Shown one piece after another: positions 8,225-17,654 of a DNA stretch of 39,885 nt. The notes below the pieces were generated by a model, which saw only the letters and a program-made list of their open reading frames with translations, made no database searches and had not been told where the DNA came from. Numbering within the stretch: position 1 is the first letter of the stretch; every line of letters starts with the position of its first letter. The stretch lies in NCBI GenBank assembly GCA_036338025.1, contig JAYZDB010000190.1:1-39885 (forward strand), in the 5' to 3' direction. A program made the translations under genes and the position numbers. The DNA comes from JAYZDB01 sp036338025 (GTDB lineage: Bacteria > Planctomycetota > UBA1135 > UBA2386).

Positions 8225-11200
8225 GCTCCATGCCCACCCCCCCGGATCCACGCGAAAAGACCAGCGAAGATCCAACCGGGCAGGTGACGCTCGAAGAGAT
8301 GCTGCGTAAGAACGGTTACGACGAGGAAGAGATAGTCCGTCTCACCGAGCAGGTCAACTCGGTTGCTCATCGGGTTGCCACAGGGAGGGTTGATCCCACA
8401 CAAGTTCAGCTGCGGGACGACTTCTTTCGTCCTGAAGGCCCCAGCATTGGTGCGGCGACACCTGAACAGACAGCGGCAATGGACAGGGAACAGGACCGTG
8501 CGGAGTGGCTCAAGGGTGCATTCGGCCCCTACCACCCCGACGACACAATCGGCATGAAGGCTTTCAACAGCCTGTGGTACGGGTACTCCCAGTCTGGGGC
8601 GGTCTTGCCTGGCGTGCAGAACGCAATACGAGAAACGCCGATTGTCGGGCCGACCGTGGGAGCCGTTCTCGGTGGTATTGAGCGTGGGGCAATCTCGGTC
8701 AATAACATGATCGGCGGCGTCTTTGGTATCGACCTGGACTACCTACCAACGCCCGACGAAAAGCAAGAAGAGCTGACCGAGCTGGGCACCATGGGCAAGC
8801 TGGTGGAAGGCGTGACGCAGTTTGCGTTTGTCGCCGTCCCGGTTGCTGCATCGACGCCTGGTGGCTGGGGTGCGTGGCTGTCAACCGCTGCGGCCGGCGC
8901 GGTCGCAGACGCCAGCGCATTCGACCCACGCACCGGCAACATTTCGACGATGGCGCGGGAGATGTTCCCGGACAGCCCGGTGGACAAGTACCTCGCATTC
9001 ACGGACAGCAAGGAGATTTACGAGCTGACCGGCAGCCAGTGGTACGCCCGTGGCATGGCAATGGCCGAAGGCTTTGTGGTCGGTGAAGCTGCTGGACTTA
9101 CCTTGGGTGGAGCTATCGGTGGCCTCCGAGCAATCAAGCACCTGGGTGATGACATCGCCCTGGAAGCCAGCCCGCTCGGAACACCGGGCGGTGCCGGCGG
9201 CATACTCAACGACTTCAACCTGCCCGAAGACTTGGCAGGACGGAAGATCAACGAGCAGGCTGCCCAGGCGATACTCAAGCTCAAGAACTTGACACTGGCT
9301 AGAAACGCTCGAGCACATGCCCTGAAGACGCAAAACCCCGGCATCACGCTGGAAGAGTTGTATGACACCCTCAGCCGTGAGTTTTCTGAAATCGCCGAGC
9401 AGCCAATTGATCTGCAACGTGAGGCGTGGGCCGGCGTGATGGAAGCAATCACTCGTGATAAGCCCGGAGCGGTCAGGATCGGGGAGTGGCGACGACTCGC
9501 AAGGCAGATCGATCCCAACAAGGTTTACCTCCAGCCGGGGGGAACCCACCAGGTCATGATCGAGTCCTTGCCTCCTGCTGCCAACGAGCTGTTTCAAAGA
9601 GCCGGCAGTGCTACAGCAGCACGCGCAACCAGAAACATGGGGGAGGGAAACCTTAGCGACGACATGCAGTCGCAACTGGACGCTTTCGTCCAGAAGAACG
9701 GGCTGAATGATGAGCAGGCCGGGCAGGTCGAGGAAACTTTGCGGAGCCGACTCCGTGACTTTCCCACCGAGGAATGGTCTGAGCTCGAACTCGAAAGCCT
9801 GAAGTTCCCCAAGGGCAAGAAGAAGTACAGCGATACCGGAAAGCCCAACGTTGACATTAAGTTCAAAGGGCAGCGATACACGTTCTCTCTCGCTGATCCG
9901 ACCGATAGTTCATCGAAGCCTTTGCGTCGAGGCCAGGCGGAATACACCCAACGGGTAGACACTCTGGCCGAAGGCATCGTTAGGGACGTTGAAGAATCTA
10001 TGCGTGTCTTGGACGACGCGGATGCTGGTCCGCAGGAACGCCTAGCTGCCAAGACCGTGATGAACGCACAGTCCTGGTATCAGGCCATGCGTGACCGTTT
10101 GGGCCGTGAGTGGGGACAGCTCGCACCGACGTTTGCCGAGCTCTTGGGCGGTTTGTCACCGAGGACCAAGGTGCGCGAAAACTTTGCCCACGCGGTCGAG
10201 GTGATTCAGCACTACTCCCGAGGCGACTACGACGAGATCATTGAGCGGTACATCCGATTCCGACTGGACGGCAACAAGACATACGACGACTGGGTTGAAG
10301 GCGGAAACCCTGTCATCCACGCCGGGGGCAAGATCGCTGCCATAAACAAGAACGACGACACCCTCAAGCAGTACGGGATCAATACCTCCCGAGTGATGGA
10401 CATCCTGGCTGATCAGTGGTATTCGTCCAAGTTTGCTACACCAGAACAGAGAGCAACGCTTGAGGGTGCCCCCAAGGCACTGAACTTCACCGGCAACCTG
10501 AGCGGTCAGTCTGTGGCCGCCACCATCGACGTGTGGGCAGCCCGAATGCTGCAACGCCTGGCAGGCGGCAAGGCTATTCCGCCTTCGACCGAAGGTGCGG
10601 TCAAGGGCAACTTCGTCAAGCAGCCGACCAAGGAAAAGTTTGGTCTTGACCCGGCGACCACCGGAGCCGCAGGTGGCGAGTTCGGCATGGGCCAAGATGC
10701 GTTTGTTGCGGCCGTGAAGCTGCTGCGTGAAAAGTACCCAGACCAGTTCGCAGGACTTGGACCCGACGACCTCCAAGCCATGATGTGGCTGTACGAGAAG
10801 CAGAGGGTCTGGGCTCCCAGAGGTTGGACCAATGTTGACGGGGCGGCCGGGTCGTTCGATTTGGAAGCTGACCTTCTCATGGGTTCGCCCGACACACTGG
10901 ACGATGCCGGCATGCGGGCTCGAGGCATCGACCCAGAGGCTGACCAGCCTGGCCGCGTGGTAGTAGGAGCATCTGCGATCACCGACCAGACACGCACACC
11001 GTTGGCCGACACGGGCTACACCGTGCAAAGGATGCCGACGCCCGTAGAGGAAGAGAAGATCCTAGCCGACGCCCAGGCCGCCCTCAGCGCAGACAACACC
11101 GCAGTCGCGTTTACGATGGGCAGAAACACTGGGGTGTTCTTGGACAACGCCGAGGACTCGGTGTTTATCGAGGCGACCTTTGCACGCCGGCCCGGCAGAG

Positions 11201-14200
11201 AAGACGCGCTGATCCCAGTCAACGCGGAGCAAGCAGCGCAACTCGAGCGTGGCGAGATTACCAGGACAGACGACGGCAGGTTCTTGGATGCCGATGGCAA
11301 CGACGTAGAACTACTCGACGCTGAGGGTGAGAACGTCGTTTCGTACTCAGAAGGCACCAAGAGTCGAGTCGAATACCCGATCGAGGAAGAGCCCGACTTC
11401 ATGTCGATCATCGGGGTGGCTGCTCGAGCGGGTGCGGACAACGGCCAGGACTCCGTGGTCGTCAGCAAGATCCTGAACAACACCGTCAGCGAAGAAGGCA
11501 GCACCCGACAGCTCACCATGCAGGAGATGTTCGAGCAGAACCCGAACGTCCGTAGGGGCATGGAGATCATGTTCGATGGCCCCAAGACCGAAGCCGAAAT
11601 CGCCGACGTGCTTCGGTATCTCGAGCAGAACTATCTCGGAGCTCAGACCATCACCGAGGTCCGCCGGGGCACCGCCCGGGCTACGGAAAGCAAGGACGCG
11701 ATCGTGGGCGTGAGGGTCATAGACGTGCCCGAGTTCCGCCTGGGAGCCGAGGGCGTCAATGCCGCCAGGACCTCCTCAGACCCCCGTGCGGCCGCCCTGG
11801 AGGATCTGCTGGCCCGTGAGCAGGAGTTTGACCAGTACACCATGGACCTTCTCGAAATGAACATGGTGACCAAGGTTGACCCGATTGCCGTGGACACTAT
11901 AGTAATGGGACAGCAGTCGCACTATGCGGCACAGTATGGAGACATCGTCGATGCTAATGGAACAATACGAGAGGATGCGCAAGCGTTTCGGGGAAGACAG
12001 CCCTGGTATGAGGAAGCTCAAGGCCCAAGTGGACGAGCTGCAGAAGAGCCTCAAAGGCCAGCAGGCGATGAAGGACGACCGGAAGCTGGTGATGCAGATG
12101 ATCCCGAAGGCACCGGCGACCAAGAGTTCTTCCAACGCGGCCGCATCAGCCGATACGCCCCCATCGACGAGATCAGAGCCGAAATCGATCGACTGAGGGC
12201 GGCTGGTGATGAAGAAGCTCTCGAAGCTGCTGAGAGGGAGCTCGAGGCTGCTTTGGCTATTGAGACCGATCGTGAGCTAGCGAATGACTACTTCACCAGC
12301 GGCGAAACCGATTTCCTCCAAGCCGACGATGTCCGAGGATCAGACCCCGGATTCACCGTCCGAGGATCCGCGACCGTAGACGACGAGGTCGGGGTCGCGT
12401 TCATCCGACTGTTTGATGCTGCCGACGACACGACTGCGGCCCACGAGGTGGGCCACGCGGTCCGCGTTCACACACTGGGCCGGCGTGCCAAGCTGGGCGA
12501 GGGAAGCCTTAGCCAGGCTGAGATCGCCGCGGCGGAACGGCGGTACGGCGTCGAGGACGGGAACTGGACCCGGGAGCAAGAGGAGGCGTTTGCAGACGAC
12601 TTCATGGACTGGGTCAAGGGTGGAGGCCCCCGTGGGGAGCGGCACAAGGGCCTGGGCAGCGTGTTGGGCAGAGTGTTCAACGTAGCAGCCGCCGAGCTGA
12701 AGACCATCTACACGGATGCCGGCGATAGTGTCGCGATCAACCCGCCGGCCAAGGCGATCTTTGAACGAATCCAGAAGCTCAACGGACTGCCCGAGCAGTA
12801 CGCCAACCGAAAGTACGTGGACGTTCCCAACTTCACCGCGATCCTGAGCCGGCTCGAGGAGGCCGAAAAGGCAGGCCAGGACTGGCGAGACGTGATCGCA
12901 CCGCAGGACATCTTGGGCACCGCACGCATGGGCGAGACGGGTCGCCTGCGGTTTGACGTGAATACCCCAGAAGACGCCCAGAAGCTCATGGCGCACTTTG
13001 GCGCATTCTCACGGGAGCTGATGGAACGACAGGTCCAGATGCGGCCGCAGACAATGGTACAAATCCGCCAGGATGCGCTTGAGTCTCTGAACGCTCTCAT
13101 GGGCCGGGAGTCGGTCGATCTGCCGCAGACGATGCGTGAGATGCTCGGGGCCGAGGACTTCATGTTCAAGACCCAAGGTCCAGACGCGGCACACGCCCGC
13201 ATGCTGACCGCACAAATGCTTTTGTACTACAAGGCCAAGGGATTGGTCGAGCTCGCAGACAAGGCCAGAGCAACCCGAAACGTCACCGACATGGCTCAGA
13301 TGTACCGCGCCATGCTCGAGTACCAGATCGTGCAGTCGCAGGTTTCCGCGGCTAAGACCACCTGGGGACGGCTCGGGCAGTCAATGCAGAACGTGAAGAT
13401 TCCTGGCGTTGACGAGCTGTCCGATCCTGTGGCCGCCGACAAGTTCCTGAGAAGCATCGGCATGGCAGAGGGCGGACTGACCGGAACGAGCGACGAGGTT
13501 CTTGCCGCTCTGGCTCACGTCCAGCTTCCTGAAGATGCGGCCACACTCGCGCAGGTTGTCAAGACCAACAATGAGCAGGTAGGGAAAGTCAAAAAGACCT
13601 TTGCCATCTTGCAGGAAATCTACGTCAACAGCCTTCTCTCAGGCGCGAAAACTTTCTTCGGTCTCACAGTCACGAGCCCTGTGCTCATGACAACCTTCCT
13701 TGGGCTTTCACGATTCGCTGGCGGCGCAGCAATGGCCCTTAGAGGGGACGGTCGCGGCGTGGACCAAATGGGGCAAGTGCTGCGAAACTTCCGACAGACG
13801 TTCTTGGAATCAATGGTCGCGGCCGAGTACACGCTCAGGACCTTGAAGACCGGCGAGGCCACACTGATGCCCGGAGTCGGAGTGTACGACAGCACCGTCG
13901 GAGTTGGAGCGATCCATTCCAACAGTGAGAACGCCTTGGTTCGCAACCTTGTGAATTACACAGGCACGGTTGTACGTACCCCGAGCCGAGTCATTTCGAC
14001 GTTCGACGAGTTCTTCCGACAGGTGAACTCCAGAGTTGCTTTGAACGAGAAGTTCACGCAGGAGGTTCATGACGAACTGCTGGACAACGCCATCGAAAAC
14101 GGCACCATCTCGGCCGAGAAGCTCCCTCGAGAACTACGCGAGTGGCGTGAGGACAACGCTCAGATGATTGCGGAGGAAACCCGAAGACGGGTCGAGGCCG

Positions 14201-15861
14201 TGATCCGGGACGGCAGGATTCGTGACCAGCACGCAATCCTGGACGAAGCTATGAGCGACCCGAGGATCGCGAGCATCGAGGACGACTTTGCTCGAGCTGA
14301 CGCGGTGCAGGAATACTTTGCTCGGGAATACACCGACACCCACAAGAACAACGTCGCGTATGCGAGAGATCACGCCACACGCGCTGTGTTCCAGGGTGAA
14401 CTGGAAGGATTGCCGGCGGACTTTCAGAGGTTCATGGACGACAAGGCACCCGTCTTGCGCTTCGTGATCCCCTTCTTTCGAACACCTGTGAAGATCCAGG
14501 AACAGTTCTTCGGCTTGGCACCGACAAACATCCTGGCCGAGGGTGCCTCACGGCTTGTCAATCGTGCAAGCGGTGGGACTTGGGCCATCCCGACTGAGGG
14601 CAATCTTGGCGTGCTTCACCGGCGGCATCTAGAAGATCTCGCCAGCGGAGATCCGAAGCGCATTGCAGAAGCTCGTGGCCGACAAGCGATGGGCATGACT
14701 CTAGTGGCAACCTCATTCATGCTGGCGGAGAGCGGTGTTATCACCGGAGGTGGTCCGACGGATTACAAGAAGCGGCGGGACATGCAGCAGTCCGGGTGGC
14801 AGCCGTATTCCATCAAGGTTGGTGACAAGTTCGTTTCGTATCTCGGCATGGATCCGTTTGCACAATACTTGGCTCTGTTTGCGGATTCGTACTACATGCT
14901 CAACGAGCAGGATCGGCGTGGCCCCGAAGACGAAAAGTACAGCTACATCGCCGCACTAGGCATTGTCGCAGCAAGACAAATTCACGAGAAGCCATACATC
15001 CAAGGGCTTTCAAACTTGTTCGGTGCCCTGGGGCAGCCAGAACGCAAGATGGAAACGTTCCTTTCGAGCATGCTGACCGGCTTTGTCCCGTTCTCGTCGA
15101 TGCAGGGAGCTATCAACTACGCCACTGATCCGTACGTGCGCGAAGCCAGAGGAGTACTCGAGAAGGTACGCAACAAGACCATGTTCGGCGAAGGCGATAT
15201 CGAGCCCAGATACAACGCACTCGGGGAACGTGTCGCTACAAGAACGGAAAACACCGGCGACTTTTACCACCACTGGTGGAACCGCATCATGCCGTTCCGT
15301 GTGTCAGCCGAGACCGACGATGTGGTGCTCAAGACCATCATCGACCAAGACATCTCTTTCCAGCCGCCGGCAACCGTGCAGACAATTCAGTACGGCAAGT
15401 CGCCGGGCATGAAGGTGGATCTACTCGAGATACCAGCACCGGCAGGCTCCGAGTCTGCGGAGCAAGGATGGAGCCTGTACGCACACTGGAACGAAACCAT
15501 CAACACCATAGAGCTTGGCGGCCGGACGCTCAGGGAGCAGCTTGAGGACATTGTGAAGCGTGAAGACGTTGCAATGTTCCAAGATTGGGAAGAGACCGCC
15601 ACCCGGGGGCAGCCATTTAATGAGCTCATTAGCAAGACCATCATGTTGTACAGGTCTGCCGCCCTCGAAAAGATTCAGTCCGAAGTCCCTGAGTTGGAAT
15701 CAGAAGTCCGCCGGCTGCAGCAGGAGGACTTGGAAATCTTGCAATCCAACGCTGACAAGACATATGGCCCTGGCAGCACTCAGTCACAGGAAGTCGAGAA
15801 AGCTCAGGGTGCCCTGAACAAGAGACTCGAAGAATTGGTGGGAGGGAACAATGGGAACTAG
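8221..15861 (+). CDS. Giant internal virion / DNA-ejection protein, gp16-like, with HEVGH metalloprotease motif
   Basis: 2546 residues, nearly twice T7 gp16 (1318). Apolar Gly/Ala-rich segments near residues 140-165, 200-240 and 275-300, including an ADASAFDP block seen in large internal proteins of marine podoviruses, suggest membrane penetration. About 570-880 resembles a domain of phage polyvalent proteins (GGLSPRTKVRENFAHAVE). HEVGH at 1408-1412 with EEAFAD (Glu1455) downstream is a gluzincin-type zinc protease signature. The C-terminal third has blocks common in large ejected proteins: NSLLSGAKTFFGLTVTSP, RFVIPFFRTPVKI and NYATDPYVREARG. I see no lysozyme-like transglycosylase motif, unlike T7 gp16. 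The ATG overlaps the gp15-like stop. Confidence 0.85.
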   Translation: MSSMPTPPDPREKTSEDPTGQVTLEEMLRKNGYDEEEIVRLTEQVNSVAHRVATGRVDPTQVQLRDDFFRPEGPSIGAATPEQTAAMDREQDRAEWLKGAFGPYHPDDTIGMKAFNSLWYGYSQSGAVLPGVQNAIRETPIVGPTVGAVLGGIERGAISVNNMIGGVFGIDLDYLPTPDEKQEELTELGTMGKLVEGVTQFAFVAVPVAASTPGGWGAWLSTAAAGAVADASAFDPRTGNISTMAREMFPDSPVDKYLAFTDSKEIYELTGSQWYARGMAMAEGFVVGEAAGLTLGGAIGGLRAIKHLGDDIALEASPLGTPGGAGGILNDFNLPEDLAGRKINEQAAQAILKLKNLTLARNARAHALKTQNPGITLEELYDTLSREFSEIAEQPIDLQREAWAGVMEAITRDKPGAVRIGEWRRLARQIDPNKVYLQPGGTHQVMIESLPPAANELFQRAGSATAARATRNMGEGNLSDDMQSQLDAFVQKNGLNDEQAGQVEETLRSRLRDFPTEEWSELELESLKFPKGKKKYSDTGKPNVDIKFKGQRYTFSLADPTDSSSKPLRRGQAEYTQRVDTLAEGIVRDVEESMRVLDDADAGPQERLAAKTVMNAQSWYQAMRDRLGREWGQLAPTFAELLGGLSPRTKVRENFAHAVEVIQHYSRGDYDEIIERYIRFRLDGNKTYDDWVEGGNPVIHAGGKIAAINKNDDTLKQYGINTSRVMDILADQWYSSKFATPEQRATLEGAPKALNFTGNLSGQSVAATIDVWAARMLQRLAGGKAIPPSTEGAVKGNFVKQPTKEKFGLDPATTGAAGGEFGMGQDAFVAAVKLLREKYPDQFAGLGPDDLQAMMWLYEKQRVWAPRGWTNVDGAAGSFDLEADLLMGSPDTLDDAGMRARGIDPEADQPGRVVVGASAITDQTRTPLADTGYTVQRMPTPVEEEKILADAQAALSADNTAVAFTMGRNTGVFLDNAEDSVFIEATFARRPGREDALIPVNAEQAAQLERGEITRTDDGRFLDADGNDVELLDAEGENVVSYSEGTKSRVEYPIEEEPDFMSIIGVAARAGADNGQDSVVVSKILNNTVSEEGSTRQLTMQEMFEQNPNVRRGMEIMFDGPKTEAEIADVLRYLEQNYLGAQTITEVRRGTARATESKDAIVGVRVIDVPEFRLGAEGVNAARTSSDPRAAALEDLLAREQEFDQYTMDLLEMNMVTKVDPIAVDTIVMGQQSHYAAQYGDIVDANGTIREDAQAFRGRQPWYEEAQGPSGRAAEEPQRPAGDEGRPEAGDADDPEGTGDQEFFQRGRISRYAPIDEIRAEIDRLRAAGDEEALEAAERELEAALAIETDRELANDYFTSGETDFLQADDVRGSDPGFTVRGSATVDDEVGVAFIRLFDAADDTTAAHEVGHAVRVHTLGRRAKLGEGSLSQAEIAAAERRYGVEDGNWTREQEEAFADDFMDWVKGGGPRGERHKGLGSVLGRVFNVAAAELKTIYTDAGDSVAINPPAKAIFERIQKLNGLPEQYANRKYVDVPNFTAILSRLEEAEKAGQDWRDVIAPQDILGTARMGETGRLRFDVNTPEDAQKLMAHFGAFSRELMERQVQMRPQTMVQIRQDALESLNALMGRESVDLPQTMREMLGAEDFMFKTQGPDAAHARMLTAQMLLYYKAKGLVELADKARATRNVTDMAQMYRAMLEYQIVQSQVSAAKTTWGRLGQSMQNVKIPGVDELSDPVAADKFLRSIGMAEGGLTGTSDEVLAALAHVQLPEDAATLAQVVKTNNEQVGKVKKTFAILQEIYVNSLLSGAKTFFGLTVTSPVLMTTFLGLSRFAGGAAMALRGDGRGVDQMGQVLRNFRQTFLESMVAAEYTLRTLKTGEATLMPGVGVYDSTVGVGAIHSNSENALVRNLVNYTGTVVRTPSRVISTFDEFFRQVNSRVALNEKFTQEVHDELLDNAIENGTISAEKLPRELREWREDNAQMIAEETRRRVEAVIRDGRIRDQHAILDEAMSDPRIASIEDDFARADAVQEYFAREYTDTHKNNVAYARDHATRAVFQGELEGLPADFQRFMDDKAPVLRFVIPFFRTPVKIQEQFFGLAPTNILAEGASRLVNRASGGTWAIPTEGNLGVLHRRHLEDLASGDPKRIAEARGRQAMGMTLVATSFMLAESGVITGGGPTDYKKRRDMQQSGWQPYSIKVGDKFVSYLGMDPFAQYLALFADSYYMLNEQDRRGPEDEKYSYIAALGIVAARQIHEKPYIQGLSNLFGALGQPERKMETFLSSMLTGFVPFSSMQGAINYATDPYVREARGVLEKVRNKTMFGEGDIEPRYNALGERVATRTENTGDFYHHWWNRIMPFRVSAETDDVVLKTIIDQDISFQPPATVQTIQYGKSPGMKVDLLEIPAPAGSESAEQGWSLYAHWNETINTIELGGRTLREQLEDIVKREDVAMFQDWEETATRGQPFNELISKTIMLYRSAALEKIQSEVPELESEVRRLQQEDLEILQSNADKTYGPGSTQSQEVEKAQGALNKRLEELVGGNNGN

Positions 15862-16129
15862 CGAGACCCTGGGCGACGAGTTTGATCGTCGCTTGCTCAA
15901 GATTCTTCGCGAAGGCCGACAGGTGATCAGCCGCGAAGGCGACGTGCAGGAGGTCGAGGCTTCGGCCGCTGACCTGAATGTCATCAGGCAACGACTCAAG
16001 GACTGCGGCATCACTGCGGTCCCGGTCGAGGCAAGCCCGATCGGCAACATCGTCGCCGAGATGAACAAGCGCAGGTTGCGTTTGTCTGAAATGGATGACA
16101 CCGACGATTTGGCAACAGCGGAGGGATAG
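15851..16129 (+). CDS. Probable terminase small subunit (gp18-like)
   Basis: 92 residues. An N-terminal helix (LGDEFDRRLLKILREGRQVI) is followed by the stretch ASAADLNVIRQRLKDCGITAVPV, close to a pattern I know from small packaging subunits of T7-type marine phages (A-x-x-L-x-V-x-R-x-x-L-K-D-N-x-I), and by an acidic C-terminus. The small size fits T7 gp18 (89 residues). It starts inside the end of the ejection-protein gene, behind a GGGAGGG ribosome-binding site, in the T7 position (after gp16, before the large subunit). Three genes separate it from the large subunit, which is wider than in T7. Confidence 0.65.
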   Translation: MGTSETLGDEFDRRLLKILREGRQVISREGDVQEVEASAADLNVIRQRLKDCGITAVPVEASPIGNIVAEMNKRRLRLSEMDDTDDLATAEG

Positions 16130-16426
16130 ATGCTCAACGGAAGTCTGGATTCCAGAAACGAGGGCTACCCCCTCGTTTTTGTCCATTGGGTCGATAGCTG
16201 CGAGCCGGCCGACAACTCCGACATTGGTGCATACGACATGCCGGAGCCGCAGGCCATCATGCAGTGCGGCTTTCTCGTCCACGACGAGGAAGACCACATC
16301 GTCATCGCCGGCGGACTCAAGCCGGCATTGGAAACGTACGACTACGTGATTGCGATCCCCAGGGTCGCGGTTGCTGCCATCCGATATCTCGAGCCGGTTG
16401 ATGGACCGCCGGATGAAACGTCATGA
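16130..16426 (+). CDS. Hypothetical protein in packaging operon
   Basis: 98 residues, acidic, no family recognised. It contains YPLVFVHWVDSCEPAD near the start and HIVIAGGLKPALETYDYVIAIPRVAVAAI near the end, consistent with a small alpha/beta domain; it has no signal peptide. ATG follows the previous TAG directly, with GGAGGG just upstream. The last four bases overlap the next ATG. Operon position suggests a packaging or virion-assembly accessory role, by context only. Confidence 0.6.
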   Translation: MLNGSLDSRNEGYPLVFVHWVDSCEPADNSDIGAYDMPEPQAIMQCGFLVHDEEDHIVIAGGLKPALETYDYVIAIPRVAVAAIRYLEPVDGPPDETS

Positions 16427-17280
16427 ACTGGGAATCCAAGCAGGTCGCAAGGACCGTCGAAAAGGTAAGGGTGGACGCATCTTCTCCAGACTTCGAGCAG
16501 TACTTTCTTCTCTCTTCCGACCGTCATCACGACAACGCACACGCCGATTGGGATCTGGAGCTCAAGCACCTCAACCAGGCCAGGGATCGTGGTGCTGGGA
16601 TCATCGACTCGGGCGATTTGTTCTGTGCGATGCAGGGCGCATGGGATCCAAGAAAAGACCGGGGCGCATTACGCGAGGAATATCAGTACGGCAACTACTT
16701 GGATCGCCTAGTCGAGGTCGCCACCGATTTCTACGCCCCGTACGCGGAGCACTTCGTGGTCATCGGCAAGGGCAATCACGAAACGTCGATTGCAAAGCGA
16801 CACGAGACCGACTTGACCGAACGTCTCTGCCAAGCGATGACGGCCAAGGCCGGCACGACCGTGAGGGCTGGCGGGTACGGGGGCTGGGTTCAGTTCGTCT
16901 TTCGGATCACCAAGACCCAGACGCAGCAAATCAATCTGAAGTACTGGCACGGTTCAGGAGGCGGAGGCCCCGTTACCCGGGGCGTGATCCGGACCAACCG
17001 AATGGCGGTCTACCTTCCTGACGCACACATCGTGGTCACGGGTCACACGCACGACCAGTGGGTGGTGCCTATCGCCCGCGAGCGCATCAAGAGCAACGGC
17101 GAGCTGCTCCTGGATGAGCAGGTGCATGTCAAGTGTGGCACCTACAAGGACGAGTACGGAGATGGTCACGGCGGATGGCACATCGAACGCGGCGGTCCGC
17201 CCAAGCCAGTCGGTGCTCAGTGGCTTCGGTTCTACCGTGAGAATCGCTGCATCAAGTTCAACATTGAAAGGGCAACGTGA
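16423..17280 (+). CDS. Calcineurin-like metallophosphoesterase
   Basis: 285 residues. The five metal-ligand motifs of the metallophosphoesterase superfamily are visible in order: SSDRHHDN (Asp33, His35), GDLF (about 65), GNHE (Asn118, His119), a later His in LKYWHGSGG, and GHTH (His208, His210). Arg replaces the usual first-motif Asp-x-His context partner only at the middle position (D-R-H), so the ligands are intact. Such enzymes hydrolyse phosphomono- or diesters; the substrate cannot be told. It sits between the two terminase subunits, which suggests a link to packaging or DNA-end processing, or merely a late-expressed enzyme. ATG overlaps the upstream stop. Confidence 0.85.
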   Translation: MNWESKQVARTVEKVRVDASSPDFEQYFLLSSDRHHDNAHADWDLELKHLNQARDRGAGIIDSGDLFCAMQGAWDPRKDRGALREEYQYGNYLDRLVEVATDFYAPYAEHFVVIGKGNHETSIAKRHETDLTERLCQAMTAKAGTTVRAGGYGGWVQFVFRITKTQTQQINLKYWHGSGGGGPVTRGVIRTNRMAVYLPDAHIVVTGHTHDQWVVPIARERIKSNGELLLDEQVHVKCGTYKDEYGDGHGGWHIERGGPPKPVGAQWLRFYRENRCIKFNIERAT

Positions 17281-17654
17281 TGGCACGCGATTTGAAGAAG
17301 GTGGACTTCGGGGTTTCTAGTTTTATTTACTTTAACCTTCCGGATCGTCTGCTCGAGCAAAGCATTGGTGGCTCCACTGGTAGCAAGACCGTATCACCAG
17401 AGCACACAATTTTGACCGAGTCTGCGAACAAGTACGCCGTCAGATCATTCAACTACAAGTTTGACACGCAGATCCCGCAGATCCTGGACTTGAACCGCAA
17501 CGACGAATTGCACTTTGAATTCGGACGTGTCTCTGGAAATTTCTTTCGTGGGATGATCCAGGTCACCGATTTTGTGATTCGTGTCCGCGGTCCTCAACTT
17601 CGGACCAGGCGGAATCTCGGTGCCGGGCCAGTGAGGTTCAGTCGCCTTGGGTGA
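17280..17654 (+). CDS. Hypothetical protein between metallophosphoesterase and large terminase
   Basis: 124 residues from the ATG at 17280, which shares one base with the upstream TGA; a GTG one codon earlier is a possible alternative. The sequence looks beta-rich and soluble (FIYFNLPDRLLEQ, YAVRSFNYKFDTQIPQILDLN) with a basic C-terminus (RGPQLRTRRNLGAG). I recognise no family. The coding end overlaps the terminase start by 8 bp, so it is likely co-translated with packaging genes. Confidence 0.6.
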   Translation: MARDLKKVDFGVSSFIYFNLPDRLLEQSIGGSTGSKTVSPEHTILTESANKYAVRSFNYKFDTQIPQILDLNRNDELHFEFGRVSGNFFRGMIQVTDFVIRVRGPQLRTRRNLGAGPVRFSRLG

